From the NCBI RefSeq assembly GCF_001941825.1, contig NZ_CP019038.1, positions 5,270,001 through 5,334,000 on the forward strand: 64,000 nt of DNA, given 5' to 3'. This document shows, in pieces, positions 24,437-33,684 of the stretch. Origin of the DNA: Massilia putida (GTDB lineage: Bacteria > Pseudomonadota > Gammaproteobacteria > Burkholderiales > Burkholderiaceae_D). Made by a program: the position numbers and the translations under genes. A model generated the notes under the pieces. That model saw nothing but the letters and a program-made list of their open reading frames with translations, did not search any database and was not told the origin of the DNA. Positions within the stretch are counted from its first letter, which is position 1. Every line of letters begins with the position of its first letter.

Positions 24437-27400
24437 ATGGATAGTATTCGCCGTCAACGACGGCCCCGTTTCTTCTTCCGCGCAGTCCGCCGCATGTTTG
24501 GCGGCGCTGCGCCGGTCCAACCTCTTATCGCCGGCGTGCCCGCCATGGCGGCCGAGCAGGACGTGCCCATTCGCACTGCCCCGCCGCGCCTGGAGCCCAG
24601 CTTCGAGACCAGTCTCGAACCCGAGCTCGAACCAGGCACGGGCGACGGCGCTGCCGCGCCGGAGCCGCAGCCGGCCAAGCCCAAGCGACGCTGGCGCAAG
24701 ACCAAGCGAACGCTGCTCGTCCTGCTGCTGCTCCTCGTGGCCGGCGTGTCCGCCGTGGGCTTCTACGAAAGCCGCACGTCGGCGCTGGAAGCGCGCTTCT
24801 TCGCCGGCCTGACGCAGAAGCTCACCTACCGCATGGGCAAAGGCCCCAGCGACGCGATCCGCTTCCCGCAGGCGAGCCCGTACGACGAGCGCCTCGGCTA
24901 CTCGAACCTGCCGAACTACCTGGCCAAGCTCAAGACGCGCGACTACGTCGTCGTCGAACAGGCGCGCATGTCGCCCAAGATGCTGGAACTGGCCGACCTG
25001 GGCCTGTTCGCCACGTACCACGAAAAGACGCGCGCCGGCCTCGACATCCTCGATTACAGCGGCGAACCGCTGTTCTCGGCCCGCTTCCCCGAGCGCCTGT
25101 ACGACAAGTTCGACGCCGCGCCGCAGCTGCTCGTGAAGAGCCTGCTGTTCATCGAGAACCGCGAACTGCTCGACACGACTTACCCCAAGCGCAACCCGGC
25201 CGTCGAATGGGACCGCTTCTCGAAAGCCGTGTTCGACAAGACCGTGCATTCCATCGGCCTGGGCGGCGGCGGCCGCGTCGCCGGCGGCAGCACGCTCGCC
25301 ACGCAGATCGAAAAATACCGCCATTCGCCGGAAGGCCGCACGGCGTCGCTGTCGGACAAGCTGCGCCAGATGGCGTCGGCCACCTTGCGTTCCTACCAGG
25401 ACGGCGAAGACACGAGCAAGACGCGCCGCCGCATCGTGCTCGAATACCTGAACACGGTGCCGCTGTCGGCCAAGCTCGGCTACGGCGAGGTGAACGGCAT
25501 CGGCGACGGCATGTGGGTCTGGTATGGCCGCGACTTCAATGACGTCAACCGCATCCTCGCCAATAATGGAGCAAATGCGACCGTGACGCCGGAATTCGCC
25601 CTCGTCTACAAGGAAGCGCTGTCGCTGATGATCGCGCAGCGCCGCCCGGCGTATTACCTGGGCGCCGGCGAGAAGGATCTGGAAACGCTCACGAACGCGC
25701 ACCTGCGCGTGCTGGCGCAGGCCGGCGTGATCTCGACGCAGCTGCGCGATGCCGCGATTGCCACCGTGCTGCATCCCGCGCTGGGTTCGGGCGTGGCGCC
25801 GCCGCCGGCGAACACGTTCGTCACGCGCAAGGCCGCCAACGCCGTGCGCAACCACCTGGCCAACCTGCTGGGCGACTCGCGCCTGTACAACCTCGACCGT
25901 CTCGACCTGTCCGTCGTGACGACGCTGAACGCCGACGCGCAGAAGGCCGTCACGGCAACGTTGCGCAAGCTGACCGACAACGAAGCGGCGGCCGAAGCCG
26001 GCCTCACGGGCAAGGGCATGCTGGGCAACGGGGACCCGTCCAAGGTCGTGTACAGCTTCACGCTGATGGAGCGGGGCGACAAGGTCAACTACCTGCGCGT
26101 CCAGACCGACAACTACGACCAGCCGCTCGACATCAACGAGGGCGCCAAGCTCGACCTCGGTTCGACGGCGAAGCTGCGCACCCTGACGACCTACCTCGAC
26201 ATCATCGACCAGTTGCACCAGCGCTACGAGCCGATGTCGAAAGCGGAACTCGCGAAGGTCCGCATCGATCCGAAGGACCGCCTGAGCCAGTGGGCCGTCG
26301 AATACTTCCAGACGCTGCCGGAAGGCGCCGACCGCGGCCTCGTGCCGATGCTGGGCGCGGCGATGGAGCGCAAGTATTCGGGCAACCCGGGCGAAGCGTT
26401 CTTCACGGGCGGCGGCGTGCACATCTTCGGCAACTTCAGCAAGCTGGACGACAGCCGCATCCTCACCGTGCAGCAGGCGCTGCAGAACTCGACGAACCTC
26501 GTGTTCGTGCGCCTGATGCGCGACGTGGTGCGCTACTACATGTTCCAGCTGCCGGGCTCGTCCGCGCAACTGCTGGCCGACGCCGACGATCCGCGCCGCG
26601 CCGAATACCTGTCGCGCTTCGCCGACCGCGAAGGCAAGGACTTCCTGGCCCGCTTCTGGAACAAGTACCGCGGCAAGAATTGGGACGAGATCGAGCCGGC
26701 GCTGATGCAGGGCGTGCGCGTCAAGGCCTCGAAGATCGCGGCCGTGCACCGCACGATCTATCCGGACGCATCGCCGGCCGAATTCGCCAAGTTCCTCCAC
26801 ACCTACCTGCCGGCCGAGGCCGAGGTCGACGACGAGCGCATCGCCAAGATGTACGACCAGTACTCGGTCGCCAACATGTCGCTGGCCGACCGCGGCTACG
26901 TCGCCTCCGTGCACCCGCTCGAACTGTGGCTCGTCGGCTATCTGCGCACCCATCCGAAGGCCGGCTGGGACGAGGTCGTCGGCGCGTCGACGAAGGAACG
27001 CCAGGAGGTGTATTCCTGGCTGTTCAAGACGCACCGCAAGCACGCGCAGGACAAGCGCATCGCCGGCCTGATCGAAGTGGAGGCCTTCCTCAAGATCCAC
27101 GCGCAGTGGAAGAAGATGGGCTATCCGTTCGACTCGCTCGTGCCGTCCTACGCGACGACACTGGGCGCCTCGGCCGACCGTCCGATCGCGCTGGCCGAGC
27201 TGATGGGCATCCTCATCAACGGCGGCGTGCGCAAGCCGACGCAGCGCATCGACTCGCTGCACTTCGCCAAGGACACGCCATACGAGACCCTCGTCAAGCG
27301 CGGCGGGGCGGAGAAGGGCGAGCAGGTCTTGAATCCGGACGTGGCGCGCGCCGTCGTCAACGCCATCCGCGGCGTCGTGCAGGAAGGCACGGCCAAGCGC

Positions 27401-28156
27401 GCCAAGACGGCCTTCGTCAAGGACGACGGCAGCGTGATCGCGCTGGGCGGCAAGACCGGCACGGGCGACCAGCGGTTCGACGTCTTCGGCGCCGGCCACC
27501 GCCTGATCGAGTCGCGCTACGTGAACCGTTCGGCCACGTTCGTGTTCAACATCGGCGAGCGCTTCTTCGGCAGCATGACGGCCTATGTGCACGGTCCGGA
27601 CTCGGCCCACTACGACTTCACGAGCGCATTGCCCGTGCAGCTGCTGGTGAAGCTGGCGCCGAGCCTGATGCCGATGATCCAGCATCAGGACACCGTCACC
27701 ATCCCGGGCCTGCACGTCGAACGCGCCGCGCCGGCGCCGGCGGGACCGGCGGACGCCGTCGCGCGCGACTCCGAGCAGGCCGCGCCGGCCGACGCCGCGA
27801 TACCCGCGGAAGCCACGGCGGGCGATGCCGCCGCGTCCAAGGCGCCGCCAGCCAAGGCCGCGCCGGCCGTCGCGGAACCGGTCGCGAAGCCGGCCGAGAA
27901 GCCGCTCGCCAAGCCGGCCGACAAGGCGGTTGCCAAGGCGGCCGACAAGCCGGCCGACAAGCCGGTCGCCAAGCCGGCCGGCGATCATCCGAAGGCGGTA
28001 GGCGAGGGCGCGCCGCACAAGAGCACGGCCGACGACCATGCGCCGGCCAAGCCATCCGGCCCGCGCAAGCCGGCCGCGAAACCCGACCCCGAGGCGGACG
28101 CGCCGCCGAAGGCCCAGCACGCCAAGCCGGCAGCCGTGGACGAAGTGTTGCAGTGA
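24437..28156 (+). CDS. Very large class A penicillin-binding protein (transglycosylase/transpeptidase)
   Basis: This 1239-residue protein has a cytoplasmic tail of about 90 residues, one span (near residues 93-109) and a GT51 domain with FIENREL (Glu240) and GGSTLATQIEKY. The transpeptidase domain shows GSTAK (Ser576-x-x-Lys579), STN (685-687) and KTG (1006-1008). The roughly 320 residues between STN and KTG are far more than usual and hold a mostly helical insertion. A tail of about 160 residues, rich in Ala, Pro and Lys with repeated KPADK-like units, ends the protein. It should polymerise and cross-link peptidoglycan at the inner membrane. No clear ribosome-binding site is seen. Confidence 0.9.
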   Translation: MDSIRRQRRPRFFFRAVRRMFGGAAPVQPLIAGVPAMAAEQDVPIRTAPPRLEPSFETSLEPELEPGTGDGAAAPEPQPAKPKRRWRKTKRTLLVLLLLLVAGVSAVGFYESRTSALEARFFAGLTQKLTYRMGKGPSDAIRFPQASPYDERLGYSNLPNYLAKLKTRDYVVVEQARMSPKMLELADLGLFATYHEKTRAGLDILDYSGEPLFSARFPERLYDKFDAAPQLLVKSLLFIENRELLDTTYPKRNPAVEWDRFSKAVFDKTVHSIGLGGGGRVAGGSTLATQIEKYRHSPEGRTASLSDKLRQMASATLRSYQDGEDTSKTRRRIVLEYLNTVPLSAKLGYGEVNGIGDGMWVWYGRDFNDVNRILANNGANATVTPEFALVYKEALSLMIAQRRPAYYLGAGEKDLETLTNAHLRVLAQAGVISTQLRDAAIATVLHPALGSGVAPPPANTFVTRKAANAVRNHLANLLGDSRLYNLDRLDLSVVTTLNADAQKAVTATLRKLTDNEAAAEAGLTGKGMLGNGDPSKVVYSFTLMERGDKVNYLRVQTDNYDQPLDINEGAKLDLGSTAKLRTLTTYLDIIDQLHQRYEPMSKAELAKVRIDPKDRLSQWAVEYFQTLPEGADRGLVPMLGAAMERKYSGNPGEAFFTGGGVHIFGNFSKLDDSRILTVQQALQNSTNLVFVRLMRDVVRYYMFQLPGSSAQLLADADDPRRAEYLSRFADREGKDFLARFWNKYRGKNWDEIEPALMQGVRVKASKIAAVHRTIYPDASPAEFAKFLHTYLPAEAEVDDERIAKMYDQYSVANMSLADRGYVASVHPLELWLVGYLRTHPKAGWDEVVGASTKERQEVYSWLFKTHRKHAQDKRIAGLIEVEAFLKIHAQWKKMGYPFDSLVPSYATTLGASADRPIALAELMGILINGGVRKPTQRIDSLHFAKDTPYETLVKRGGAEKGEQVLNPDVARAVVNAIRGVVQEGTAKRAKTAFVKDDGSVIALGGKTGTGDQRFDVFGAGHRLIESRYVNRSATFVFNIGERFFGSMTAYVHGPDSAHYDFTSALPVQLLVKLAPSLMPMIQHQDTVTIPGLHVERAAPAPAGPADAVARDSEQAAPADAAIPAEATAGDAAASKAPPAKAAPAVAEPVAKPAEKPLAKPADKAVAKAADKPADKPVAKPAGDHPKAVGEGAPHKSTADDHAPAKPSGPRKPAAKPDPEADAPPKAQHAKPAAVDEVLQ

Positions 28157-28196
28157 GCGCGGGGTTCCCTAGCCCGCCGCACGGGAGCCGGGCCGC

Positions 28197-29543
28197 ATGA
28201 AGCGGCTCCCGCTGCGTAAATTCAGCCTCGTGTCGTTGCGCGACCTGCTCGTGGCGGTGGCGCCGACCGCCGTCCTCGTGCTGGCCGCCTGCATCGTCGC
28301 GTACATCGTCGTCGACCCGGCGCCGCCGCGCCACGTCGTCCTTGCGACGGGCCAGGACAATAGCGCGTACGAGGAATTCGGCCGCAAGTACGCGGACAAC
28401 CTCGCCCGCGACGGCATCCGGGTCGAGCTGCGACGCTCGCCCGGGTCGGAAGACAATCTGCAGCGCCTCATCGACGGCAAGGCCGACATCGCGTTCGTGC
28501 AGAGCGGCTCGACGAGCGAGGCGCAGGCCGAGCGCCGCGGCCTCGTCTCGCTCGGCAGCCTGTTCACGGAACCCGTCTGGCTGTTCCTGCGCGAGCGCGA
28601 TGCGGGCGGGCGCAAGCTCGACGTGCGCAGCGTCACGCAATTGAAGGGCTTGCGCATCAACCTCGGTCCGGAAGGGACGGGCGTGCCGAAGCTGTTCCGC
28701 CAGGTGCTGGCCGTGAACGGCCTGGAGCCGCGCCAGCTGACGATCTCCGCGCTCGAGAACACGCCCGCCACGGTGGAATTGCTGGCGGGGCGCATCGACG
28801 GTCTCGTGTTCAGTTCGGCCCCGGAAGCGCCGCTGATCCAGATGCTGCTGCAGACGCCCGGCATCCGCCTGTTCAACTTTCACCAGGCCGAAGCGTACAC
28901 GCGCCGGCTGCCGTTCCTGACGCACGTCGTGCTGCCGCGCGGGATCGTCGACCTCGGACGCGACATCCCCGCGCACGACATGCACCTGATCGCGCCGACG
29001 GCGACCCTGGTGGCGCGCGAGGACCTGCACCCGGCGCTGATCGACCTGTTCGTCAAGGCGGCCACGGACATCCACGGCGGCACGGGCTGGTTCCAGCAAC
29101 AAGGGCAATTCCCGTCGCCGCGCTATACGGAGATCCCGGTGGCGCGCGAAGCGGCCAAGTATTACCGCGACGGCCCGCCGTTCCTGCAGCGCTACCTGTC
29201 GTTCTGGCTGGCGAACCTGTTCGACCGGCTGTGGGTCGTCGTCGTGGCGCTGGCGGCGTTGATCATCCCGCTGTCGAAGATCGTGCCGCCGCTGTACGTG
29301 TGGCGCATCCGCTCGCGCGTGTACCGCTGGTACGGCCAGCTGCGCGCCGTCGAGCAGGCGCTGGAAAACGCGGGAGAGGAACACCGCGACGAGGCGCGCG
29401 CGGAGCTGCTGCGCCGCCTCGACGACATCGAGCAGCGCGTCAACCACATCTCGATCCCGCTGGCGTACGCGGACGCCTTGTACGGCCTGCGCAGCCACAT
29501 CAACTTCGTGCGCCAGCGCGTGCGGGCCACGCTGGCGTCGTAG
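28197..29543 (+). CDS. TAXI-family TRAP transporter solute-binding protein, membrane-anchored
   Basis: This 448-residue protein has an N-terminal anchor (about residues 18-40), a periplasmic TAXI domain and a second span near residue 350. The domain includes LATGQDNSAYEEFGRKYAD, GKADIAFVQSG and LGPEGTGVPKLFRQ. A charged C-terminal tail of about 80 residues follows. Fusion of a TAXI sensor-like domain to extra membrane and coil segments is common in proteobacteria. No TRAP permease genes lie nearby, so sensing may be more likely than transport. It follows the PBP gene by 40 bp. Its TAG stop is the first base triplet of a palindromic repeat. Confidence 0.85.
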   Translation: MKRLPLRKFSLVSLRDLLVAVAPTAVLVLAACIVAYIVVDPAPPRHVVLATGQDNSAYEEFGRKYADNLARDGIRVELRRSPGSEDNLQRLIDGKADIAFVQSGSTSEAQAERRGLVSLGSLFTEPVWLFLRERDAGGRKLDVRSVTQLKGLRINLGPEGTGVPKLFRQVLAVNGLEPRQLTISALENTPATVELLAGRIDGLVFSSAPEAPLIQMLLQTPGIRLFNFHQAEAYTRRLPFLTHVVLPRGIVDLGRDIPAHDMHLIAPTATLVAREDLHPALIDLFVKAATDIHGGTGWFQQQGQFPSPRYTEIPVAREAAKYYRDGPPFLQRYLSFWLANLFDRLWVVVVALAALIIPLSKIVPPLYVWRIRSRVYRWYGQLRAVEQALENAGEEHRDEARAELLRRLDDIEQRVNHISIPLAYADALYGLRSHINFVRQRVRATLAS

Positions 29544-29618
29544 GGTGGCTCACCGAGCCCACGCGATGACGCCATCTCAGTGTTGACGTCACGCGTGGGC
29601 ACAGGGCGCCCACCCTAC
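29540..29618. repeat. Palindromic repeat (TAGGGTGG...CCACCCTA) between convergent genes
   Basis: The 79-bp element begins GTAGGGTGG and ends CCACCCTAC, with internal matching blocks GAGCCCACGCG and CGCGTGGGC. The TAG in each arm is the stop codon of the gene on that side (TAXI protein on plus, NHL lipoprotein on minus). It probably also forms a hairpin that ends both transcripts. Related elements lie at 19199, 36364 and 49754. Confidence 0.8.
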
Positions 29619-30700
29619 TGCAGGACGATTTTTACGACGGCGTTGCCGGACGTCGCGTACAAGGTGCCGCCGCCGTCGACGGCGATGCCGCGCAGTTGCG
29701 CGAAGCTGCCGGGCAGCTTGCCCGTCCTGAGCGTCGTCGACGTGGCCGTGCCGGCCGGTGTCGTGACGGACCCGTCCGGCGTCGTGATCTTGCGCACCGT
29801 GTTGTTGATGGCGTCGGCGCCGTACAGATTCCCTTTTTTGTCGATGGCGAGGGCTACCAGCTGCTGGAAGCGTGCCATCGACGCGTTGCCGTCGGCATTG
29901 CCGGCCTGGTTGCGCGCACCGACGAACGGCGTCAGGGTGGTGGCGCCGGACGTCGCGCGGCTGAGCGTCTTGGTCAGGTCGGCGACGTACACCGTGCCGT
30001 CGGGATCGATGGCCACGCCGCGCGGCACCAGCTGGCCCGCGCCGTAGATGGCCTGGACGGCGCCGTTTTCCAGCGTCGTAGAGCGGTTCGGATTCGAGAT
30101 CGGGATGCGCCGCGTGTCGACGCCCGAGGTGACGATCAGGTTGCCGTTGCCGTCGGCGGCGATCCCGGCCGGAAAATTCTGGGCCTCGATGCCGAAGGTG
30201 CCGAACGACAGCCTTGCCACCGTGGTGACGGTGGCGTCCGGGGCGATCTTGCGGATGGCGAGGTTGTCGATGACGTACAGGTCGCCGTTGCCGTCGATCG
30301 TGATGGCGGTCGGCCGGGTGAAGCGGGCGCGGTTGCCATTGCCGTCGGTTGTGCCGGCGGCACCAGGCAGGCCGGCGAACGTGGTCACCGTGCCGTCCGG
30401 CGCGATCTTGCGGATCGCGACGTTGCCCTCGTCCGCCACGTACACGTTGCCGTTCGTGTCGACAGTGAGGCCGCGCGGCGTGTTGAAGCGGGCGGCCGTT
30501 CCTTTATTGTTCACGCTGCCGCCGGTGACCGCATCGCCGGCAAGCACGCTGATGCCGGTGCCCGGGCCGCTTTCGCCACCGCCGCCGTTGTTTGTTTCCC
30601 GCTTGGGCCCGCCAGGGCCGCAGGCGCACAACAGCGCCGCGACGCCCGCGCACAGCAGGCGCACGCGCAGGCGGGCGGGGACAGCGGATTCGGTCGTCAT
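29615..30700 (-). CDS. NHL-repeat lipoprotein
   Basis: This 361-residue protein starts at MTTESAVP (30700), which has a GGAG site; a longer start at 30721 does not. Residues about 11-27 form a lipoprotein signal ending LLCAC, so Cys27 is the likely lipid anchor. A Gly-rich linker and about six repeats follow with GxxxAxFNxPxGLxxDxxGNxYVAD (split across each unit), the NHL beta-propeller. It is probably a periplasmic or surface binding protein. Function unknown. Its stop codon lies in a palindromic repeat. Confidence 0.85.
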   Translation of the reverse strand: MTTESAVPARLRVRLLCAGVAALLCACGPGGPKRETNNGGGGESGPGTGISVLAGDAVTGGSVNNKGTAARFNTPRGLTVDTNGNVYVADEGNVAIRKIAPDGTVTTFAGLPGAAGTTDGNGNRARFTRPTAITIDGNGDLYVIDNLAIRKIAPDATVTTVARLSFGTFGIEAQNFPAGIAADGNGNLIVTSGVDTRRIPISNPNRSTTLENGAVQAIYGAGQLVPRGVAIDPDGTVYVADLTKTLSRATSGATTLTPFVGARNQAGNADGNASMARFQQLVALAIDKKGNLYGADAINNTVRKITTPDGSVTTPAGTATSTTLRTGKLPGSFAQLRGIAVDGGGTLYATSGNAVVKIVLQ

Positions 30701-30800
30701 CGTCTCATCTCCAGTCGGCATCGAGCCGGCATGCTAGCACGCGCGCACCGCGTGGAATCTCTGCGATTCTCACACTACGACCGGGAGACGAGGCGCAGGT

Positions 30801-31259
30801 TCAGGCGCCGATCCAGGGCAGGCCGGCCTTGCACCAGCCGCCCACGGTCTTGCGATGACCTTCGGGGTCGCGGTCGCCTTCAAAGCCTTCCAGGATATCG
30901 AAAGCGTTCGGGTAGCCCAGTTCCGTGGCCGCGCGCGCCGCGTGGCGCGAGCGCACGCCGGAGCGGCACAGGAACAGCACGACGTCGTCCGGCGTGGCGA
31001 CGTTCTTCAGCTGCGTGACGAAATCCGGGTTCGGCGCGCCGCCGGGATACAGCGTCCACTGCACGGCGCCGTGCTGGGTTTCCGGAATGGCCGGGCGCCC
31101 GATCCAGTCGCGTTCCGCATTCGTGCGCACGTCGACCAGCTTGACCCTGGGATCCGATTGCAGAAGTTCGAACGCTTCCCGGGGCGTGACGGCCCCCGCG
31201 TACGGCTGGCCGGGCGCACGGGCCCGGGCGTTGGCGAGAATCTCGTCGGTCGTCGTCAT
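30801..31259 (-). CDS. Rhodanese-like domain protein
   Basis: This 152-residue protein is a single rhodanese domain with KLVDVRTNAERDW and the active-site loop CRSGVRSRHAA, whose cysteine carries the persulfide. The ending GHRKTVGGWCKAGLPW is typical of short rhodaneses in betaproteobacteria. It is cytosolic, probably handling sulfane sulfur. It lies upstream of the NHL gene on the same strand with a 100-bp gap, and is divergent from glnA across a 315-bp regulatory region. Confidence 0.93.
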   Translation of the reverse strand: MTTTDEILANARARAPGQPYAGAVTPREAFELLQSDPRVKLVDVRTNAERDWIGRPAIPETQHGAVQWTLYPGGAPNPDFVTQLKNVATPDDVVLFLCRSGVRSRHAARAATELGYPNAFDILEGFEGDRDPEGHRKTVGGWCKAGLPWIGA

Positions 31260-31319
31260 GTCATCAATTCCCTATAGGCTGGTTGCGCACCGTTGCGGGT
31301 CGTTGCTAAGCTTCGTCTC

Positions 31320-31410
31320 GCACTTTTGGTGCAGAGCGCATCAAGTTGGTGCATACTCGATAAATTGCACTTGTTTGGTGCGTATGTATCGGTTTGCATC
31401 AAATCCGTGC
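31320..31410 (+). promoter_or_regulatory. Cluster of NtrC-binding-site-like sequences
   Basis: Three 15-bp matches to GCACC-N5-GGTGC occur: 31338-31352 (GCATC-N5-GGTGC), 31367-31381 (GCACT-N5-GGTGC) and 31396-31410 (GCATC-N5-CGTGC). A shorter GCAC...GGTGC lies at 31320-31332. The three full sites are spaced 29 bp apart, about 110-170 bp before the sigma-54 start point, as expected for NtrC enhancers. Confidence 0.8.
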
Positions 31411-31491
31411 GCCCATACGGTGTCATTGATTTTAAGGGGCAAATTGACGGGCCTCAAAGTAATCATTATTTATTTGCTCATGGAAAAATGC

Positions 31492-31508
31492 TGGCATAAT
31501 TTCTGCTT
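31492..31508 (+). promoter_or_regulatory. Sigma-54 promoter of glnA
   Basis: TGGCATAATTTCTGCTT matches the -24/-12 consensus, with GG at 31493-31494 and GC at 31505-31506 separated by exactly 10 bp. The expected transcript start is near 31518, giving a short leader before the AGGAGA site of glnA. Confidence 0.85.
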
Positions 31509-31574
31509 AGAAGGTTATGCGCCTGTCGCACGCCCGGTTGGCGTCGACACCCCTTTTTGACTTAGGAGATACGA

Positions 31575-32990
31575 ATGGCAAGGACCGCCGCAGATGTAAT
31601 GCAGATGCTGAAGGACAACGAAGTCAAGTTCGTTGATTTGCGCTTCGCCGATACCCGCGGCAAGGAACAGCACGTGACCGTTCCCATCTCGCATTTTGAC
31701 GAAGACAAGTTCGAATCCGGCCACGCATTCGACGGCTCGTCGATCGCCGGCTGGAAAGGCATCGAAGCATCGGACATGCTGCTGATCCCTGACCCGAACA
31801 CCGCGAACATCGACCCGTTCATGGAAGAGACGACCGTGTTCATGCAGTGCGACGTGATCGAACCGTCGGACGGCAAGGGCTACGACCGTGACCCGCGTTC
31901 GATCGCCAAGCGCGCCGAAGCGTACCTGAAATCGTCGGGCATCGGCGACACCGCCTACTTCGGCCCGGAACCGGAATTCTTCATTTTCGACTCCGTCCGC
32001 TGGAAACTGGACATGTCGGGTTGCTTCGTCAAGATCGATTCGGAAGAAGCGTCCTGGTCGACCGAGAAAGAATTTGAAGGCGGCAACAGCGGCCACCGTC
32101 CGACCGTCAAGGGCGGCTACTTCCCGGTCCCGCCGGTCGACAGCTTCCAGGACATGCGTTCGGAAATGTCGCTGATCCTCGAATCGATGGGCATCCCGGT
32201 CGAAGTGCACCACCACGAAGTGGCCGGCGCCGGCCAGAACGAACTGGGCACCAAGTTCTCGACGCTGGTCGAGCGCGCCGACTGGACCCAGAACCTGAAG
32301 TACGTGATCTGGAACGTCGCCCACAGCTACGGCAAGACCGCGACCTTCATGCCGAAGCCGATGAATGGCGACAACGGCTCGGGCATGCACGTGCACCAGT
32401 CGATCTGGAAAGACGGCAAGAACCTGTTCGCAGGCGACGGCTATGCCGGCCTGTCGGAAACGGCACTGTTCTACATCGGCGGCATCATCAAGCACGCCCG
32501 CGCCCTGAACGCCATCACCAACCCGGGCACGAACTCGTACAAGCGCCTGGTGCCGGGCTACGAAGCCCCGGTCAAGCTGGCCTACTCGGCACGTAACCGT
32601 TCGGCATCGATCCGTATCCCGCACGTGGCGAACCCGAAAGGCCGCCGCATCGAGACCCGCTTCCCGGATCCGCTGGCCAACGTCTACCTGTGCTTCGCAG
32701 CCCTGCTGATGGCCGGTCTGGACGGTATCCAGAACAAGATCCACCCGGGCGAAGCCGCGACGAAGGACCTGTACCACCTGCCGCCGGAAGAAGACAAGCT
32801 GATCCCGACGGTCTGCGCATCGCTGGAAGAAGCGCTGGAAGCCCTGAACAACGACCGCGAGTTCCTGACCCGCGGCGGCGTGTTCAGCGACAGCATGATC
32901 GACGCCTACATCGACCTGAAGATGCAGGAAGTCCAGCGTCTGCGCATGACCCCGCACCCGGCCGAATTCGACATGTACTACTCGTCGTAA
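31575..32990 (+). CDS. glnA: Glutamine synthetase type I
   Basis: This 471-residue protein makes glutamine from glutamate, ammonia and ATP as a dodecamer. It shows the beta-grasp signature [10 protein letters not shown], the ATP-binding [13 protein letters not shown] and the NRSASIRIP region. The adenylylation site is Tyr400 in DLYHLPPEE, the target of GlnE, whose gene is at 57008. A sigma-54 promoter with NtrC boxes precedes it, and ntrB-ntrC follow with one gene between. A terminator after it suggests glnA also makes its own short transcript. Confidence 0.98.
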   Translation: MARTAADVMQMLKDNEVKFVDLRFADTRGKEQHVTVPISHFDEDKFESGHAFDGSSIAGWKGIEASDMLLIPDPNTANIDPFMEETTVFMQCDVIEPSDGKGYDRDPRSIAKRAEAYLKSSGIGDTAYFGPEPEFFIFDSVRWKLDMSGCFVKIDSEEASWSTEKEFEGGNSGHRPTVKGGYFPVPPVDSFQDMRSEMSLILESMGIPVEVHHHEVAGAGQNELGTKFSTLVERADWTQNLKYVIWNVAHSYGKTATFMPKPMNGDNGSGMHVHQSIWKDGKNLFAGDGYAGLSETALFYIGGIIKHARALNAITNPGTNSYKRLVPGYEAPVKLAYSARNRSASIRIPHVANPKGRRIETRFPDPLANVYLCFAALLMAGLDGIQNKIHPGEAATKDLYHLPPEEDKLIPTVCASLEEALEALNNDREFLTRGGVFSDSMIDAYIDLKMQEVQRLRMTPHPAEFDMYYSS

Positions 32991-33055
32991 TTCGTTGGCA
33001 TCACCTGGTGCCGGATTGGAAACGACCGGCACTGGAGTGTATCCACACGGTAACG

Positions 33056-33094
33056 AAAACGCGGGGAAAGCCAGCCGGCTGCCTCGCGTTTTTT
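33056..33094 (+). terminator. Terminator after glnA
   Basis: The stem AACGCG / CGCGTT is extended by GG / CC pairs with a bulge and ends in a run of six T residues (33089-33094). It can separate glnA from the ntrBC genes. Confidence 0.75.
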
Positions 33095-33146
33095 CTTGGA
33101 TGGGGTATAGTCGGAAGCTTCCCAACCATGCATCCAGACTGACCTG

Positions 33147-33668
33147 ATGCGAATGACAAGCTGCTTCCTCCTGCGCCTGGCATTGCTCGCAGGACTTGCC
33201 GCGCACGACGGCGCGCGCGCCCAATCCGTCGTCTACAAATGCGTCGACAAGAATGGCCGGGTGGAATTCACCGACATCAATAAACCCGGTTGCAAGGTGC
33301 TCGACCTGCCCGGCTATATCTCGGCCCCGGCACCGGTGCCGCGCGCCGCGCCCGCGGTGACGATGCGGCAAGGGGCAGGGCGTCCGGCAGCGGCGGCACC
33401 GAATCCCACTGGATTCCCGCGCGTGGACACGGCCACGCAGCGCGCGCGCGACGACGACCGCCGCGCGATCCTCGAAGACGAGCTGCATGCCGAGGAACGG
33501 AAGCTGGCGGACCTGAAACGCGTCTTCAACAACGGCGAACCGGAACGCCAGGGCAACGAAAAGAATTACGCGAAGTACCAGGAGCGCGTGGCCCAGATGC
33601 GCGACGACATCGGCCGCAGCGAAAAGAACATCGAAGCGCTCAAGCGCGAGATCGCCAACATACGATAA
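33147..33668 (+). CDS. DUF4124 domain-containing exported protein
   Basis: This 173-residue protein has a signal peptide ending near ARAQS. A DUF4124 domain follows (VVYKCVDKNGRVEFTD, then CKVLDLPG), then a Pro/Ala-rich linker and a C-terminal coiled coil of about 75 residues rich in Glu, Arg and Lys. It is likely periplasmic; its role is unknown. It often occurs in this position between glnA and ntrB in betaproteobacteria, and the gap to ntrB is 16 bp. Confidence 0.88.
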   Translation: MRMTSCFLLRLALLAGLAAHDGARAQSVVYKCVDKNGRVEFTDINKPGCKVLDLPGYISAPAPVPRAAPAVTMRQGAGRPAAAAPNPTGFPRVDTATQRARDDDRRAILEDELHAEERKLADLKRVFNNGEPERQGNEKNYAKYQERVAQMRDDIGRSEKNIEALKREIANIR

Positions 33669-33684
33669 GGACGGCACCCCTGCG

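Larger units (their letters stand above)
31260..31574. other. glnA upstream regulatory region
   Basis: This 315-bp gap between the rhodanese gene and glnA is clearly more AT-rich than the flanks. It holds three or four NtrC-box-like sequences (31320-31410) and a sigma-54 promoter (31492-31508), described separately. The rhodanese gene promoter must also lie here but is not distinct. Confidence 0.8.
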
